DNA from: Gammaproteobacteria bacterium
GTDB taxonomy: Bacteria > Pseudomonadota > Gammaproteobacteria > JAABTG01
Reading direction: 5' to 3'
Assembly: GCA_030066245.1 (NCBI GenBank)
Contig: JASJBY010000009.1
Location: forward strand, 1 to 30,973
DNA length: 30,973 nucleotides
Part shown: positions 23,656 to 30,973 of the stretch, in pieces
Layout: each line of letters begins with the position of its first letter
Position numbering within the stretch: position 1 is the first letter of the stretch
Program-made: the position numbers and the translations under genes
The notes under the pieces: model-generated
The model's database searches: none
The model's input: only the letters and a program-made list of their open reading frames with translations
Told to the model about the DNA's origin: nothing

Positions 23656-25587
23656 TTGTACCCGACAGGTTTCTTGGGTTCAGTGAACGCCCTCTCAACT
23701 GCTCTTCTGGTCGCGTGTACGGCTCTTGTCAGCGCAGACATCGCTGCGGATGATACTCCGGTGGAACAAGACGAAAATCTTCTGCGTCGAATACTCACCG
23801 CTGCCTGTAAGGCACAGCCTGAGAACCCCGGAATCGTATTCGAGACAGTAACGGAGGTGACATCCGAAATCGAGTTGCCGTTGGAAGGGCCCGTGAACGG
23901 CTGGAGTCGCCGACTGCAACTCGGCAAGACCAGTGAAGTGACGGTCGTCGCGCGAAGTGCCGGCGGGCGCTTGCGCCAAGTCGTTGTGACCCACAGTCTC
24001 ATGGTTGCGGGAACACCCCGACCGCAGACATTCATCGCCGCCGGTCCGAACTGTCGCATCCGCGCTGCCCGCAGCCTTCGCTACGGCAGTGACGACAATC
24101 CGCTACAGATAGACCTGCTCGATTCCGACCTGCGTGCCACCGGCAAGTACGAACTACTGAACCCCCCAATACCGAAAGGCGTGGACCCAGGGGGAATTGC
24201 GGTGGGAATGTTGGATGCGGGGGTCAACTATCGGTTGCCTGAGATCGCGTCTCGCCTCGCGCGTGATGAAGAAGACAATGCACTGGGCTTCGACTTCTGG
24301 GATATGGATCCGCGACCCTTCGACGCGAACCCCGCCCGCTCCCCATTCTTTCCCCAGCGTCATGGCACCCGCACGGCCAGCCTGTTGCTGCTGGAATCAC
24401 CGGTGGCGCGCCTGGTTCCCTATCGCTATCCGCGTCCCGATATGTCACGCATGACGAGCCTCGTTCAGCACGCGAGCAAGCATGGCGTGCGCATCGTTAA
24501 CATGTCCCTGGGCAGCAACCGTTACGAGGAATGGCAGGACTTCGAAGCGGCGGCACGCGCAGCACCGGACATCCTGTTCATAGCCTCGGCCGGCAACGAC
24601 GGTCGCGACATCGACGAACGCCCGGTGTACCCCGCCGCGCTCTCCCTGCCGAACCTGATCACTGTCACCTCGGGGGATGATTCCGGCAATCTGGCCGAGC
24701 GTTCCAATAGGGGTGCGAAGAGTGTTCATCTTATGGTGCCGGGGGAGCGGATAGTGGTTACCGGTTTTAACGGCCAACCCCGCATGGTGTCCGGCTCCAG
24801 CTATGCCGTCGTGCGCGTAACCGCATTGGCGGCGTGCTTGCTGGCAGAAAGGCCAGAGATGGGCGCGCCGGAGTTGAAGCAGGCGATCTTCTCGCGCGCC
24901 ACCTCCAGCGCAAACAGCCGAAGACATGTGGCGATCGGGTTCCTGCCCGATCCCGTCGCCATGAAACGCGGCCCATGTCCCGCGCAGAGAACCCGGATGG
25001 AGTTGACGGAGACTTACACCTACCGATTACCACCACCCGTCATCGAGACCGCTGGGTTGACGCATGTCTTCCGGCCGGCAGCAGCCGTCATGGCGCACTC
25101 GGGATGGGAACGGGCCACCGTGCAGGAGGCGTTCAACACCGCCGCAGGCATACTCGCACAATGCGGCATCCGCACACCCGGGATCACCATGCATTTTATC
25201 GACGGACCTGAACGCTTCCGGTATTACCTGCAGGACCAGGCGGTCGAGCTTATCCGATGGAATGACTTCGGTAAGCCTGTCGTGTATTTTCTGAGCGATA
25301 CTCTGGAGCGGGTGCGCTACGACGCAGTGAGCTTCGGTCGCGTGAACAGTCGGCGCCGACCCGAACTGGCCGACACCGTTTGGCTCACTAGACAGCTCCC
25401 GCATCCCGGCGTCGGTCTGGCACATGAGCTTGCACACGTGTTGATGAACAGCGGAGAACACGCGGCCGACCCGGCGAACCTCATGCATGAACGTACCAGC
25501 GATAATAATCAGCGGCTCACACCCGACCAATGCGAGCGGATGGTCTCCAACGGAGAATCGAACGGTCTTCTGGAGCGCATAAAATGA
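23656..25587 (+). CDS. Exported subtilisin-like serine protease with a C-terminal zincin-type domain
   Basis: A 643-residue protein counted from the TTG at 23656; a GTG at 23683 is an alternative. The N-terminus is a signal peptide (LSTALLVACTALVSADIA), and LVAC might act as a lipobox. A pro-region is followed by an S8 subtilase domain at about 178-420: Asp187 in GMLDAGVNY, His236 in RHGTRTAS, the oxyanion Asn314 in ASAGND, and Ser382 in SGSSYAVV, where GTSMA is usual. Residues about 455-643 form a second domain with HELAH at 590-594, a further His602 in SGEH and a NLM segment at 608-610 before LTPDQC, the pattern of a zinc metalloprotease. Two protease chemistries in one chain are unusual. 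It may target neighbouring secreted proteins; that is speculation. Confidence 0.78.
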   Translation: MYPTGFLGSVNALSTALLVACTALVSADIAADDTPVEQDENLLRRILTAACKAQPENPGIVFETVTEVTSEIELPLEGPVNGWSRRLQLGKTSEVTVVARSAGGRLRQVVVTHSLMVAGTPRPQTFIAAGPNCRIRAARSLRYGSDDNPLQIDLLDSDLRATGKYELLNPPIPKGVDPGGIAVGMLDAGVNYRLPEIASRLARDEEDNALGFDFWDMDPRPFDANPARSPFFPQRHGTRTASLLLLESPVARLVPYRYPRPDMSRMTSLVQHASKHGVRIVNMSLGSNRYEEWQDFEAAARAAPDILFIASAGNDGRDIDERPVYPAALSLPNLITVTSGDDSGNLAERSNRGAKSVHLMVPGERIVVTGFNGQPRMVSGSSYAVVRVTALAACLLAERPEMGAPELKQAIFSRATSSANSRRHVAIGFLPDPVAMKRGPCPAQRTRMELTETYTYRLPPPVIETAGLTHVFRPAAAVMAHSGWERATVQEAFNTAAGILAQCGIRTPGITMHFIDGPERFRYYLQDQAVELIRWNDFGKPVVYFLSDTLERVRYDAVSFGRVNSRRRPELADTVWLTRQLPHPGVGLAHELAHVLMNSGEHAADPANLMHERTSDNNQRLTPDQCERMVSNGESNGLLERIK

Positions 25588-25742
25588 GAGGACGCATCGC
25601 TGCTCGCCTGCGTCGCGCCGGAAACCGCGCCAAGTTGCGGCGCGCCACTGGGCTGCCGGTCCGAGCACACCAGCTCATTCGGGGACATGTCCGCTTCAGA
25701 GTTCTGCCCCGTATCAAACACGGAAAAGAGATAACGGCGTGA
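25584..25742 (+). CDS. Possible 52-residue arginine-rich protein
   Basis: An ATG overlapping the protease stop (ATGA) opens a 52-codon frame whose TGA overlaps the GTG start of the next gene (GTGA). The peptide begins MRGRIAARLRRAGNRAKLRR and is strongly basic (many Arg, few acids), with no homology that I know. Two 4-base overlaps in a row are what a coupled operon would show. An Arg-rich chance frame in GC-rich DNA is the alternative, and no ribosome site stands out. Confidence 0.3.
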   Translation: MRGRIAARLRRAGNRAKLRRATGLPVRAHQLIRGHVRFRVLPRIKHGKEITA

Positions 25743-26578
25743 AAACGACAGTAATGGCCATGGTGTTGACAGCGTGGGTCCTTGCTGACTCGGCCCATGC
25801 CGGTGGAAGTCAGCACAGACCTTCTACAGATGTTGTCTTGGCGTCCGAAGTTCAGTGGGAGAAGCTCAACCCCGCCCGTGGCGACAAGAGCCCGCAGGCG
25901 GGTACGCTTTGGGGCCACCGCAACGGCATCGGTCCCACAGGTTTTCTCGTGAAGTTTGTGGATGGTTTTTCCTCGCCACCGCATATTCACAACGTCTCTT
26001 ACCGCGGCGTGGTCATCAGCGGTCACGTCCACAATGATGATCCTGACGCCGCTCCTATGTGGCTGCCGGTGGGTTCCTTCTGGACGCAGCCCAGAGGAGA
26101 GGTACACATAACTGCCGCCAAGGGAAGTGCCAATGTGGGGTACATCGAGATCGAGCGGGGGCCATATCTCGTCCTTCCTCCAAAACAGGCGTCTGATAGC
26201 GGGGAAAGACCGATCAACGTGCACGCATCGAACATCGTCTGGGTCGAACAGCCCGGCATCCCGGCCTCCGCCGCTGGACCGAAGGTTGCCTTTCTCTGGG
26301 GCAACCCGCAGGACGGGCAGTTGAACGGGACCTTTGTCAAGCTACCGGCTGGATTCAAGGGCAAGATAGAGATCCACGGCTCAAGCTTTCGGGCCGTGGT
26401 AATCAAAGGCCAACCACAGTACCAAGTGCCCGGTGAGACCGACCTCAAGACCCTGGACCCGGGTAGCTATTTCAGCTCGAAGGGAGAGTCGGTGCATCAG
26501 GTCTCGTCCCAGGCGGGAGCGGAGAGCATTATCTATGTGCGCACGGATGGCAGGTACGACGTCATTCCGGCCAAGTAA
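25739..26578 (+). CDS. Secreted DUF4437 cupin-like protein
   Basis: A 279-residue protein with a signal peptide (MKTTVMAMVLTAWVLADSAHA, cleavage expected after AHA) and two cupin-like repeats, about residues 30-145 and 165-275. Each repeat begins with a W-x2-L or VWVEQPG-type strand and contains a TLWGHRNG or FLWGNPQDG turn. His-rich positions in the first repeat (PPHIHNVSYRGVVISGHVHND) could hold a metal; the second repeat keeps a single His (IEIHGSSFRAVVIKG). DUF4437 proteins have no settled function. The GTG start overlaps the small upstream ORF by 4 bp, and the protease gene precedes that, so the three may be co-transcribed. Confidence 0.78.
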   Translation: MKTTVMAMVLTAWVLADSAHAGGSQHRPSTDVVLASEVQWEKLNPARGDKSPQAGTLWGHRNGIGPTGFLVKFVDGFSSPPHIHNVSYRGVVISGHVHNDDPDAAPMWLPVGSFWTQPRGEVHITAAKGSANVGYIEIERGPYLVLPPKQASDSGERPINVHASNIVWVEQPGIPASAAGPKVAFLWGNPQDGQLNGTFVKLPAGFKGKIEIHGSSFRAVVIKGQPQYQVPGETDLKTLDPGSYFSSKGESVHQVSSQAGAESIIYVRTDGRYDVIPAK

Positions 26579-26603
26579 ACGCGTTCGATTCGCGTAGTCA
26601 AAA

Positions 26604-26638
26604 AGGCGGCATCGCCTGGTGCGGTCGTTCTTTCTTTT
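26604..26638 (+). terminator. Candidate terminator after the DUF4437 gene
   Basis: A hairpin AGGCG-GCAT-CGCCT (26604-26617) is followed about ten bases later by a T-rich run (26629-26638). The gap before the T-run makes it a weak intrinsic terminator. Confidence 0.3.
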
Positions 26639-26837
26639 GGCGAAGGTGTATGGAAATGGCGGGGGGCAAGGTATAGAGCGGCGAGGACCGCCAGGTTCTG
26701 TCGGGGCACCGGTCGGAATGTATCACCGCGCCCTACCCGGCGGCCGAGCTGGGAAGCCCAGTCTGCATTTCGTGCGGTGCTGACCAGCAGCCGGACTCTA
26801 GCATCCTGCTCTGACTTGACTTGCCTAGCCGCATGGC

Positions 26838-26857
26838 GTAATTACTTAAGTAATTAC
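26838..26857. promoter_or_regulatory. 20-bp perfect palindrome, likely operator of the AbrB/Doc pair
   Basis: GTAATTACTTAAGTAATTAC is a perfect dyad 18 bases before the antitoxin ATG and stands out as AT-rich in a GC-rich setting. Antitoxins of this type repress their own promoter by binding such dyads. It probably overlaps the promoter. Confidence 0.6.
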
Positions 26858-26875
26858 AGCAATGAGGCTCTGGGA

Positions 26876-27103
26876 ATGGTTGAACTGAAAATCATCAAGG
26901 TTGGCAACTCGATGGGCGTGCGATTGCCCAGGGAAGCTCTTAGCCGCCTGCACGTCGAAGACGGTGACAGGGTGATTCTTACGGAATCGCCGGAAGGCGG
27001 CTATCGGCTGACTCCTTACGATCCAGAGTTCGAGCAGCAAATGATTGACGCAGAGGAAGGCATGCGCCGCTATCGCAACACGCTTAAGGCCCTTGCGAAG
27101 TGA
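26876..27103 (+). CDS. AbrB/MazE-family antitoxin of a Doc toxin
   Basis: A 75-residue protein from the ATG at 26876. The N-terminus VELKIIKVGNSMGVRLPREAL and the following VEDGDRVILTE form the AbrB/MazE swapped-hairpin DNA-binding fold. The C-terminal part (DPEFEQQMIDAEEGMRRYR) is the flexible helix that neutralises the toxin. Its TGA overlaps the GTG start of the Doc gene. The frame is open further upstream to 26777 but crosses the palindrome, so I place the start after it. AbrB-type antitoxins with Doc toxins are a known alternative to Phd. Confidence 0.88.
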   Translation: MVELKIIKVGNSMGVRLPREALSRLHVEDGDRVILTESPEGGYRLTPYDPEFEQQMIDAEEGMRRYRNTLKALAK

Positions 27104-27492
27104 CGAGACCGGCCTGGATCCGAGAGGACGTCACCATAGCTATCCATGAGCGCGTACTGGCAGACCATGGCGGGGAGTCCGGAATCCGTGATCGCGGACT
27201 TCTCGAATCCGCACTGGCCCGGCCGCAACAGATCCATGCCTATGACGACCCCGATCTTTCCACTCTCGCCGCGGCATATGCTACCGGTATCATTCGCAAT
27301 CATCCTTTCATAGACGGCAACAAGCGCGTCGGCTTCATGGTGGCCTACGTCTTTCTTCCCCGCAATGGCGCCAATCTGACAGCAACGGAAGTGGCCGCCA
27401 CTCAGGCCGTAATGGATCTGGCCGCAGGCCAGATGACAGAAGAGCAGTTCGGCCAATGGCTAAGGGACAACACCGAACGAGCTCGGCGCTGA
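27100..27492 (+). CDS. doc: Doc-type Fic-domain toxin
   Basis: A 130-residue death-on-curing toxin. The Fic/Doc catalytic loop is HPFIDGNKR at residues 68-76, with the catalytic His68 and the phosphate-binding Asn/Lys/Arg. An N-terminal segment GIRDRGLLESALARPQQ is typical of this Doc subgroup. Doc toxins phosphorylate elongation factor Tu and halt translation; the antitoxin extends a helix into the active site. The GTG start overlaps the antitoxin stop by 4 bp. All catalytic residues are kept, so the pair looks active. Confidence 0.9.
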   Translation: MTRPAWIREDVTIAIHERVLADHGGESGIRDRGLLESALARPQQIHAYDDPDLSTLAAAYATGIIRNHPFIDGNKRVGFMVAYVFLPRNGANLTATEVAATQAVMDLAAGQMTEEQFGQWLRDNTERARR

Positions 27493-27881
27493 TGCGTGAG
27501 GGTTTGGTTGAAATAGGAGCTCCCGAGATTGCTGCGTAATCCCGTCGTTTTGTCAAGACTGGCGTTGGTGAGTATGGAGAATCGATAACGGGGCATAGGC
27601 ATTGGCTTTCATATAAGCGGAATAGACGCGGTTTCTACTGGAGGCGACGGGTGGGTGAGGCGGAGGAAAGCAAAGGTCCAGCGAACCGTTGCTCCGCCCA
27701 AGGAATCGCCCGGAGTCGCGAATAGCCCTGGATGTTGTCAGGCTCCCACGGCAATCGGCGCGATGAGAAAATCGACCTTCTCCGTTTTCTGTTGCTATCC
27801 CGCAGCCAGGCCGTAGGATCAAACTTTCTTTGAAGCCATAGCGCCGGTCGAGCGGTTTCCTGGCAGTGGGAGAACGCCATC
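27493..27881. other. Intergenic interval without a recognisable gene
   Basis: About 0.39 kb. Composition is more mixed than in the surrounding genes. I see no coding sequence, RNA gene or repeat. It presumably carries the promoter of the following membrane-protein gene; the only clear signal is GGGAGAA just before that gene's ATG. Confidence 0.4.
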
Positions 27882-29273
27882 ATGGCCAACGATGCTCTCG
27901 TCGCCGAGGAAATCGGCCGCGTCTTCGAACTCTATGGCGCCCAGTTGCGCACCTTTCGCCGGACGCTCTTCGGCCTTCTGGTGATCGGCCTGTCCGTCTT
28001 CGCCCTAATTGTCGTGCCCTTCCTGGGTTTCAGCGTCCAGCTTGCGGACCTTGAATCACGAGCGGCCCGCTTAGCCGAGGACAGGGCGAAGACAGATGCT
28101 GCCGTTGCACAGGGGCAGGCCGAACTTGACACCATGCGCGCGCTTCTCAACCGCATTCACGCATTCGCGGATTTTGCGCGAAGCTGGGAAGCCTTCGAAG
28201 AGATGATCGAAACCGCGCGCAAGCGCGTACCATCCATTCGCGAAAAACGCGCCGAATACGCCGACCACTCGCTTGAAGGCCTGCGCGACTGGGCCGCGGG
28301 CGGGCGGCCCGAGCCGCCCGCGGAAGCTCATCAGACTATCCGCCATCTAAGTCTTGGGATCGAACACCCGTGCGAATGGCGCTTGACCGACAGCTCCCAG
28401 GGCGTAGCCGACTATGTTGCCTGCACGCTATGCAACAGTTTCCGTGCCGAGAACCGACGTTTTCTTCGCCAGATCGCAGGTATCTCATCCGCAACGCTTG
28501 GCGCGGCCGGAACCGATAAGGAAGCGCTCACCGGGGTGGTCGACCGCGCCTGCGGTTGGCTGAATCGGGCCGATGAACACTGGCGTATGCAAAGTCCGCG
28601 TCCCGACGACGCACACGCCCTTCGCGGGTTCTTCACCTGGGACCTCAGGCAATACGAGGATGCCCTATTTCGCCTTCGCGATGTCGTCAACGCGCGTATC
28701 CCGCTGGTCGAAGCCGAAATTGACGCTCTTGAGTCGGCCATTTCCGCTACGCGAGCCGATCTTGAGGCCGCCTCGGCAGAACTCGAGCGCATGGCCAAGT
28801 TTGACAAACTGGCTACCCCGATCGGTGAGGTGCCGATCACGGTGATTCAACTCGTCCTGCTATTCCCCGCAGCGCTTGCTGCCGGCTGCCTGGTTGTGGC
28901 CAGTAGCCTGGCTCGGCTGGTCATTCTACGGCACACCTTGACGCGGCTCTTCGCAATACGCGACCGGGAAGGCGCAGTAATTGACCCGACCTATATCGCC
29001 GTCATTGCTCCGCTCTGGCTTGACCGCGAAGAGGGCATCCTGGTTATTGCGACGAAATGGGTGGTTCTTCTGACGCCGCTGGGACTGATTATCGCCAGTC
29101 TCGTCATGATCCATGCGGCCGGAATATTCGCCCAAGCACGTCCGGACGGATCGGCGATTTCGTCCGCGGCATACCTTTGGCTCTACGCCGTCTCGATGGC
29201 GCTGACACTCGGCGCACTCGCCCACATCTGGCGGATCGTGTTCATGCGGCGGCGCTGGTCGGAGGAAGCGTAA
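27882..29273 (+). CDS. Unknown membrane protein with coiled coil and four predicted helices
   Basis: A 463-residue protein that I do not recognise. One N-terminal helix (about residues 27-49) is followed by a coiled coil (about 53-95), a soluble domain (about 100-270) with four Cys (Cys164, Cys181, Cys184, Cys224; a CTLC pair), a second coiled coil (about 270-305) and three C-terminal helices (about 319-347, 393-415, 431-455). The four Cys could bind a metal or form disulphides. The ATG has GGGAGAA upstream. It stands alone between two toxin-antitoxin loci, so it is probably accessory. The layout of membrane helices around a large soluble domain recalls sensor or effector proteins of accessory islands, but nothing specific supports this. 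Confidence 0.65.
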   Translation: MANDALVAEEIGRVFELYGAQLRTFRRTLFGLLVIGLSVFALIVVPFLGFSVQLADLESRAARLAEDRAKTDAAVAQGQAELDTMRALLNRIHAFADFARSWEAFEEMIETARKRVPSIREKRAEYADHSLEGLRDWAAGGRPEPPAEAHQTIRHLSLGIEHPCEWRLTDSSQGVADYVACTLCNSFRAENRRFLRQIAGISSATLGAAGTDKEALTGVVDRACGWLNRADEHWRMQSPRPDDAHALRGFFTWDLRQYEDALFRLRDVVNARIPLVEAEIDALESAISATRADLEAASAELERMAKFDKLATPIGEVPITVIQLVLLFPAALAAGCLVVASSLARLVILRHTLTRLFAIRDREGAVIDPTYIAVIAPLWLDREEGILVIATKWVVLLTPLGLIIASLVMIHAAGIFAQARPDGSAISSAAYLWLYAVSMALTLGALAHIWRIVFMRRRWSEEA

Positions 29274-29586
29274 CTTCGGCCCGGTGGCACCGGAGGTTTC
29301 ACCCTCGACCTACCTGCCGAGCAGAGGGCCGGGGTCGGGCTTTGCATTAAGGGATATTGGACGAGTTTTGCCTCGGGCGTTAGACCGTCCTGGGTATGGC
29401 CCCTGATTCCCGCAAAACTCCCGCAGCGCTGCGCCACGGATCCCGTATAACCCTCCGCCATCCGGTAGTGCGCTGGGAAGGCATCTGCGCCGACAGGGAC
29501 AGGTGCGGCATGAAGACCTGCTCTCTCGGTCGTGTCCAAGTTGGTGACCACCAACGGGGCGGGTTATTGCTAGCCTGCGCGGCATA

Positions 29587-29607
29587 GTATATACGTAATG
29601 TATATAC
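29587..29607. promoter_or_regulatory. Tandem GTATATAC operator of vapBC
   Basis: Two copies of the self-complementary octamer GTATATAC (29587-29594 and 29600-29607), separated by GTAAT, lie 20 bases before the vapB ATG. This is the expected layout for autorepression by a VapB dimer pair. The decayed copy near 22299 keeps only one octamer. Confidence 0.6.
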
Positions 29608-29626
29608 GTTTGTCTTGGAGGCACCG

Positions 29627-29857
29627 ATGGAAACCGCAAAGCTGTTCATGAGCGGCAATAGCCAAGCCGTGCGTCTGCCCAAGAGCTACCGCTTCTCGGG
29701 CGACGAGGTGGCGATCAAACGGCTCGGCAACGCCGTGGTCCTGTTGCCGACGGATGATCCGTGGCAGGTCATGTTCGATGCCCTTCGGGAATTTCCCGAG
29801 GACATTAACATAGAGCGTACACAACCGCCGGTGCAGGACCGCAAGGCCATTGAATGA
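29627..29857 (+). CDS. vapB: VapB antitoxin (AbrB/SpoVT fold)
   Basis: A 76-residue protein from the ATG at 29627, preceded by TTGGAGG at a good distance. The N-terminal half (TAKLFMSGNSQAVRLPKSYRF, quoted in part as SGNSQAVRLPKSYRF) is the swapped-hairpin AbrB fold that binds the operator. The C-terminal part (DPWQVMFDALREFPEDI) is the toxin-binding tail. Its last codons overlap vapC by 4 bp (ATGA). It is intact, unlike its copy at 22326, and presumably neutralises only the adjacent VapC. Confidence 0.9.
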   Translation: METAKLFMSGNSQAVRLPKSYRFSGDEVAIKRLGNAVVLLPTDDPWQVMFDALREFPEDINIERTQPPVQDRKAIE

Positions 29858-30252
29858 AGGTCCTGCTCGACACGGATATCTGCATCTACGCGATCAACCG
29901 CAGAGCTCCAGGGCCGCTTGAGCGCCTGCGCAGCTATTCGCTCGGCGACGTAGGGATCTCCGCCGTCACCTACGCCGAGCTGCGTTTCGGCGTCGAGAAC
30001 AGTGCGCGCACAGCCGAGAACCTGGAACGCTTGGAGCGCTTCCTTCTGCCGCTGGAGATCGTTTCTTTCGATGCCGAGGCGGGTCGCTGGTACGGTCGGG
30101 TACGGACCCAGTTGCAGCGGGCGGGGTTGCCCATCGGGGGCAACGACCTTCTGATTGCGGCCCATGCCCTGAGCCTTGGAGTGACCTTGGTGACCGGAAA
30201 CGTACGTGAGTTCGAGCGCGTCGAGGGCTTGCACGTCGAGCGGTGGGCATAG
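29854..30252 (+). CDS. vapC: VapC ribonuclease toxin (PIN domain)
   Basis: A 132-residue PIN-domain ribonuclease. The acidic metal ligands are Asp6 (LLDTDICIY), Glu42 (TYAELRFG) and Asp98 (GGNDLLIAAHA), and the C-terminal TGNVREFERVEGL segment is the usual last motif. VapC toxins cleave initiator tRNA or other RNA when VapB is degraded. The start overlaps the vapB stop by 4 bp. Length and active site are complete. Confidence 0.92.
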   Translation: MKVLLDTDICIYAINRRAPGPLERLRSYSLGDVGISAVTYAELRFGVENSARTAENLERLERFLLPLEIVSFDAEAGRWYGRVRTQLQRAGLPIGGNDLLIAAHALSLGVTLVTGNVREFERVEGLHVERWA

Positions 30253-30321
30253 GTGGCCTCTGATCCTTATCGGTTCTTGCACCATGTCATGTGCTTGTCT
30301 GCAAGAGTCGCGGCTCAATAA

Positions 30322-30378
30322 CAAAAGAGTGGAGAAGGCAAAAGGAAAAAAGAAAAAGGAAAAAGGAAAAAGGAAAGA
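30322..30378 (+). repeat. Purine-only microsatellite, (AAAAAGG)n-like
   Basis: After a CAA codon an almost unbroken A/G tract runs to about 30378, with several near-copies of GGAAAAA. It sits exactly where the N-terminal half of a higB gene would be expected, so it probably marks the deletion or replacement point. Confidence 0.7.
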
Positions 30379-30546
30379 CCCTCGGCCCTGTGCGCTCCTC
30401 TTCGAGTGCCACCCGGCAATCGACTGGAGGCACTGAAAGGAAATCGAAAAGGCCAGTACAGCATACGCATTAATGACCAGTGGCGGATCTGCTTTCGATT
30501 TGAGGACGGTAACGCCTTCGATGTTAAAGTTGTTGACTATCACTGA
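30376..30546 (+). pseudogene. C-terminal remnant of a HigB/RelE-type toxin
   Basis: In the frame ending at TGA 30544 the sequence reads RPSALCAPLRVPPGNRLEAL, then KGNRKGQYSIRINDQWRICF and FDVKVVDYH. This is the conserved second half of HigB-type mRNA interferases (PPGNRLEALKG, YSIRINDQWRI, V-DYH end). The N-terminal half is missing and a purine repeat and an upstream TAA (30319) take its place. The first possible start is the GTG at 30406, which would give 46 residues and no full RelE fold, so the toxin is very likely dead. It lies 15 bases before higA. Confidence 0.8.
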
Positions 30547-30561
30547 GCGAGGAGTTCGATC

Positions 30562-30855
30562 ATGAGCCGGCTGGAGCCAGTACATCCCGGCGAGATTCTC
30601 AAGCACGACTTCATGGAGTTCTTCTGCTTGTCCAGCACCGCGCTAGCAAAGGCCATAGGGGTTACTCCAGCGCGGGTCAACGAAATCGTGCGCCTTCGCC
30701 GCGGCATCAGTGCCGAGACTGCGCTGCGCCTGGCGAAGCTTTTCCGGACTGATGCCCAGAGCTGGATGAACCTTCAGGACCAGTACGAACTCGCCGTCGC
30801 CGAGCGAGAATCTGCCGACGCCCTCAAGGCGATCCGACCCATAGAGGCTGCCTGA
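30562..30855 (+). CDS. higA: HigA antitoxin, XRE family (orphan)
   Basis: A 97-residue helix-turn-helix protein of the HigA type: the signature HPGEILKHDFMEFF start (residues 8-21), the HTH at about 24-48 (STALAKAIGVTPARVNEIVR), and the RRGISAETALRLAKLF and WMNLQDQYEL segments. The ATG has GAGGAG at the right distance. It is intact although its HigB partner is a stub, so it is now an orphan antitoxin or repressor. Another copy, decayed, is at 14977-15096. Confidence 0.9.
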   Translation: MSRLEPVHPGEILKHDFMEFFCLSSTALAKAIGVTPARVNEIVRLRRGISAETALRLAKLFRTDAQSWMNLQDQYELAVAERESADALKAIRPIEAA

Positions 30856-30973
30856 CGTGCTTGGAGAAAACGGGAGCTTCAGGCTGAGCGATTGTTTTGC
30901 AGGCGTGCAAGACCCTCCGCGCAAGTTTCGTGTGATAAACAGATGCTCCGCTGCTAGACCTGACCCCCGACGC

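Larger units (their letters stand above)
29410..29857 (+). repeat. Duplicate of the vapBC upstream region and vapB (copy 2, intact)
   Basis: Aligns with 22112-22555. The about 200 bases before the operator share many blocks with copy 1 but carry no intact gene; on the minus strand both copies retain related peptide pieces (a PVG-x3-A stretch followed by HYRM and TG-x-V), so a common ancestral reading frame, perhaps of a mobile or divergent gene, may once have existed here. Confidence 0.7.

Noticed and set aside
29281..29293. CCGGTG-G-CACCGG as a terminator of the 463-residue membrane-protein gene
   Set aside because: The loop would be a single base and no T-run follows; at most a dyad.
30206..30473. 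Short Lys-rich proteins across the purine repeat
   Set aside because: They are translations of the AAAAAGG-type microsatellite in wrong frames; the meaningful frame is the HigB remnant.
1..30973. CRISPR arrays, tRNA or rRNA genes, insertion sequences with terminal repeats, integrases
   Set aside because: None was recognised when reading the window; no regular spacer-repeat array, no cloverleaf, no transposase or recombinase motif.

Overview
The window reads as a piece of a GC-rich proteobacterial chromosome. A gammaproteobacterium is my best guess, from the prpE-prpB-prpC-prpD set, an enolase-phosphatase MtnC, an EmrE-like SMR pump and a DUF1538/P-II cassette. No rRNA or tRNA gene is visible to fix the taxonomy.

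Left part (1-10.9 kb) is mostly housekeeping or metabolic. It starts inside a DUF1538 membrane protein that overlaps two small P-II-like regulators. A lone membrane-anchored hypothetical gene follows on the minus strand, then about 0.9 kb without an intact gene that holds the N-terminal stub of an FAD-dependent oxidoreductase. Next is a methylcitrate-cycle operon: propionyl-CoA synthetase, methylisocitrate lyase, methylcitrate synthase and methylcitrate dehydratase. It turns propionate into pyruvate and succinate. An SMR efflux gene and a convergent mtnC close this part.

Central part (11.7-22.1 kb) looks like a defence island. On the minus strand is a two-gene pair. One gene encodes a MotB/OmpA-type protein with about 365 residues of coiled coil between its single membrane helix and its OmpA-like domain. 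The other encodes a MotA/TolQ/ExbB-type channel subunit. The pair recalls the ZorAB stator of Zorya, but the long coiled coil is on the B subunit and no ZorC, D or E gene is present. Pointing away from it is a complete Wadjet operon, jetA-jetB-jetC-jetD: kleisin-like, KITE-like, SMC-like ATPase and TOPRIM nuclease. All its starts overlap the preceding stop, and an 18-codon leader ORF with a strong Shine-Dalgarno sequence overlaps the jetA start. Between the two units is a decayed higA antitoxin gene. Just beyond jetD is a decayed vapB antitoxin gene.

Right part (22.6-30.97 kb) is an accessory region. It holds a secreted hypothetical protein, an unusual subtilase fused to a zincin-type metalloprotease domain, a possible tiny Arg-rich ORF, a secreted DUF4437 cupin-like protein, an AbrB/Doc toxin-antitoxin pair with a perfect 20-bp palindrome in front, an unknown four-helix membrane protein, an intact VapBC pair, and an orphan HigA whose HigB partner is a C-terminal stub beside a purine microsatellite. 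The intact vapB and higA are the closest visible relatives of the two pseudogenes that bracket Wadjet, so the island seems to have been built and worn down by repeated toxin-antitoxin gain, duplication and loss. The best candidate for something undescribed is the coiled-coil MotB/MotA pair beside Wadjet.
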